DNA of 64,000 bases from CAWACP01 sp963832965 (lineage in GTDB: Bacteria; Acidobacteriota; Terriglobia; Bryobacterales; Bryobacteraceae), in NCBI GenBank assembly GCA_963832965.1, contig CAWHVW010000001.1, forward strand, positions 62,001 through 126,000, read 5' to 3'. The notes under the pieces were generated by a model. It made no database searches. It saw only the letters and a program-made list of their open reading frames with translations, and was not told the DNA's origin. Numbering within the stretch: the first letter of the stretch is position 1; each line of letters starts with the position of its first letter. Positions 63,577 to 64,000 of the stretch are shown here, in pieces. Both the position numbers and the translations under genes were made by a program.

Positions 63577-64000
63577 ATGAACGCTCTGCGAAAGCTGTTT
63601 CTTCTGTCGGCCGCGGTGCTTGGCGCCGTAGCTCTCTCGGCGGCATCCAAGCCGGATTTCTCCGGAACATGGAAGCTCAATGTAGAAAAATCCGATCTGG
63701 CCGGGGCTCCGATCACCGCCGTGGTTGTCCAGATCCAGCATAAGGATCCAGACTTTAAATTCACCGCGAAAGCGACCGTCGACGGGCAGGATTATGATGA
63801 GGGCGAGGCCCTTACCACCGATGGCAAGCCGGTCCCGGATTCCCATGGCGGAACGGTGAAGGCGCATTGGGATGGCGACGCGCTGGTCATGGAAGGCGCG
63901 AGTCCGGATGGTAATTCCGGGTATACCTCGCGGATGACCCTGTCCGCCGATGGGAAAACCACGACACGCGACTACGTCCCGACCGGCGACCAGGACCAGA
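63577..64000 (+). CDS. Secreted lipocalin-like protein, cut by the window end
   Basis: The frame is open from ATG 63577 to the last base (141 residues seen). A signal peptide (MNALRKLFLLSAAVLGAVALSAAS) is followed by KPDFSGTWKLNVEKSDL, VVVQIQHKDPDFKFTAKATVDG and a VKAHWDGDALVMEG segment. This FSGTWKLN type of small secreted beta-barrel is frequent in Acidobacteriota and of unknown function. The start has no strong ribosome site, but the signal peptide begins there. Confidence 0.8.
   Translation, partial: MNALRKLFLLSAAVLGAVALSAASKPDFSGTWKLNVEKSDLAGAPITAVVVQIQHKDPDFKFTAKATVDGQDYDEGEALTTDGKPVPDSHGGTVKAHWDGDALVMEGASPDGNSGYTSRMTLSADGKTTTRDYVPTGDQDQ

Overview
The window is GC-rich, densely coded bacterial chromosome, most likely from an Acidobacteriota member of the Solibacter/Bryobacter type. 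This is an inference from gene content: an Oar-like TonB-dependent receptor with an N-terminal carboxypeptidase-regulatory-like domain, a MoxR/DUF58/DUF4129/SpoIIM/RDD block, plant-polysaccharide catabolism and several families of interspersed palindromic repeats. I saw no rRNA or tRNA genes, no CRISPR array and no intact transposase.

Layout. 1-6462 (+) is an L-arabinose unit: the end of a fucose/arabinose-type isomerase, ribulokinase, ribulose-5-phosphate 4-epimerase, an exported aldose 1-epimerase, a GH51 arabinofuranosidase and a LacI regulator. 6545-10677 (-) holds a GH9 cellulase and a GH94 cellobiose phosphorylase. 10807-25397 is a flagellin and flagellin-glycosylation island. It has a seven-gene minus-strand operon (PP-loop sugar amidotransferase, NeuB-, NeuC- and NeuA-like enzymes, HisF- and HisH-like ammonia module, TylF-like methyltransferase), a divergent TPR glycosyltransferase, and two giant flagellins bracketing fliW-csrA. 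25651-28808 has rfbB, a PA14 membrane protein and an MntA gene followed by a decayed hepT toxin. 28859-32368 is a 1169-residue fused Fe-S flavoprotein. 32517-42188 holds a hydrolase, a DUF1990 protein, a membrane protein, recO, glyQ, glyS and ppdK, followed by three tandem 120-bp terminator-bearing repeats and a large TonB-dependent receptor.

46702-58953 is an almost unbroken 12-kb minus-strand run. It starts, in transcription order, with a RiPP-type cluster: a secreted precursor with two perfect 13-residue Cys repeats, a DUF692 multinuclear iron oxygenase, a DUF2063 partner and a DoxX protein. It continues through zinc-ribbon and RDD membrane proteins into DUF4129, DUF4350, MoxR, DUF58, SpoIIM and RDD genes, nearly all coupled by 1-4 bp overlaps. 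59707-64000 carries an ArnT-like glycosyltransferase, a ROK regulator and two secreted proteins, the last one cut by the window end.

The most interesting systems are the bufferin-like cluster (56390-58953), the amidino-nonulosonate/flagellin island with a TPR glycosyltransferase and FliW-CsrA control, the fused oxidoreductase, and the repeat families, some copies of which have become part of reading frames.
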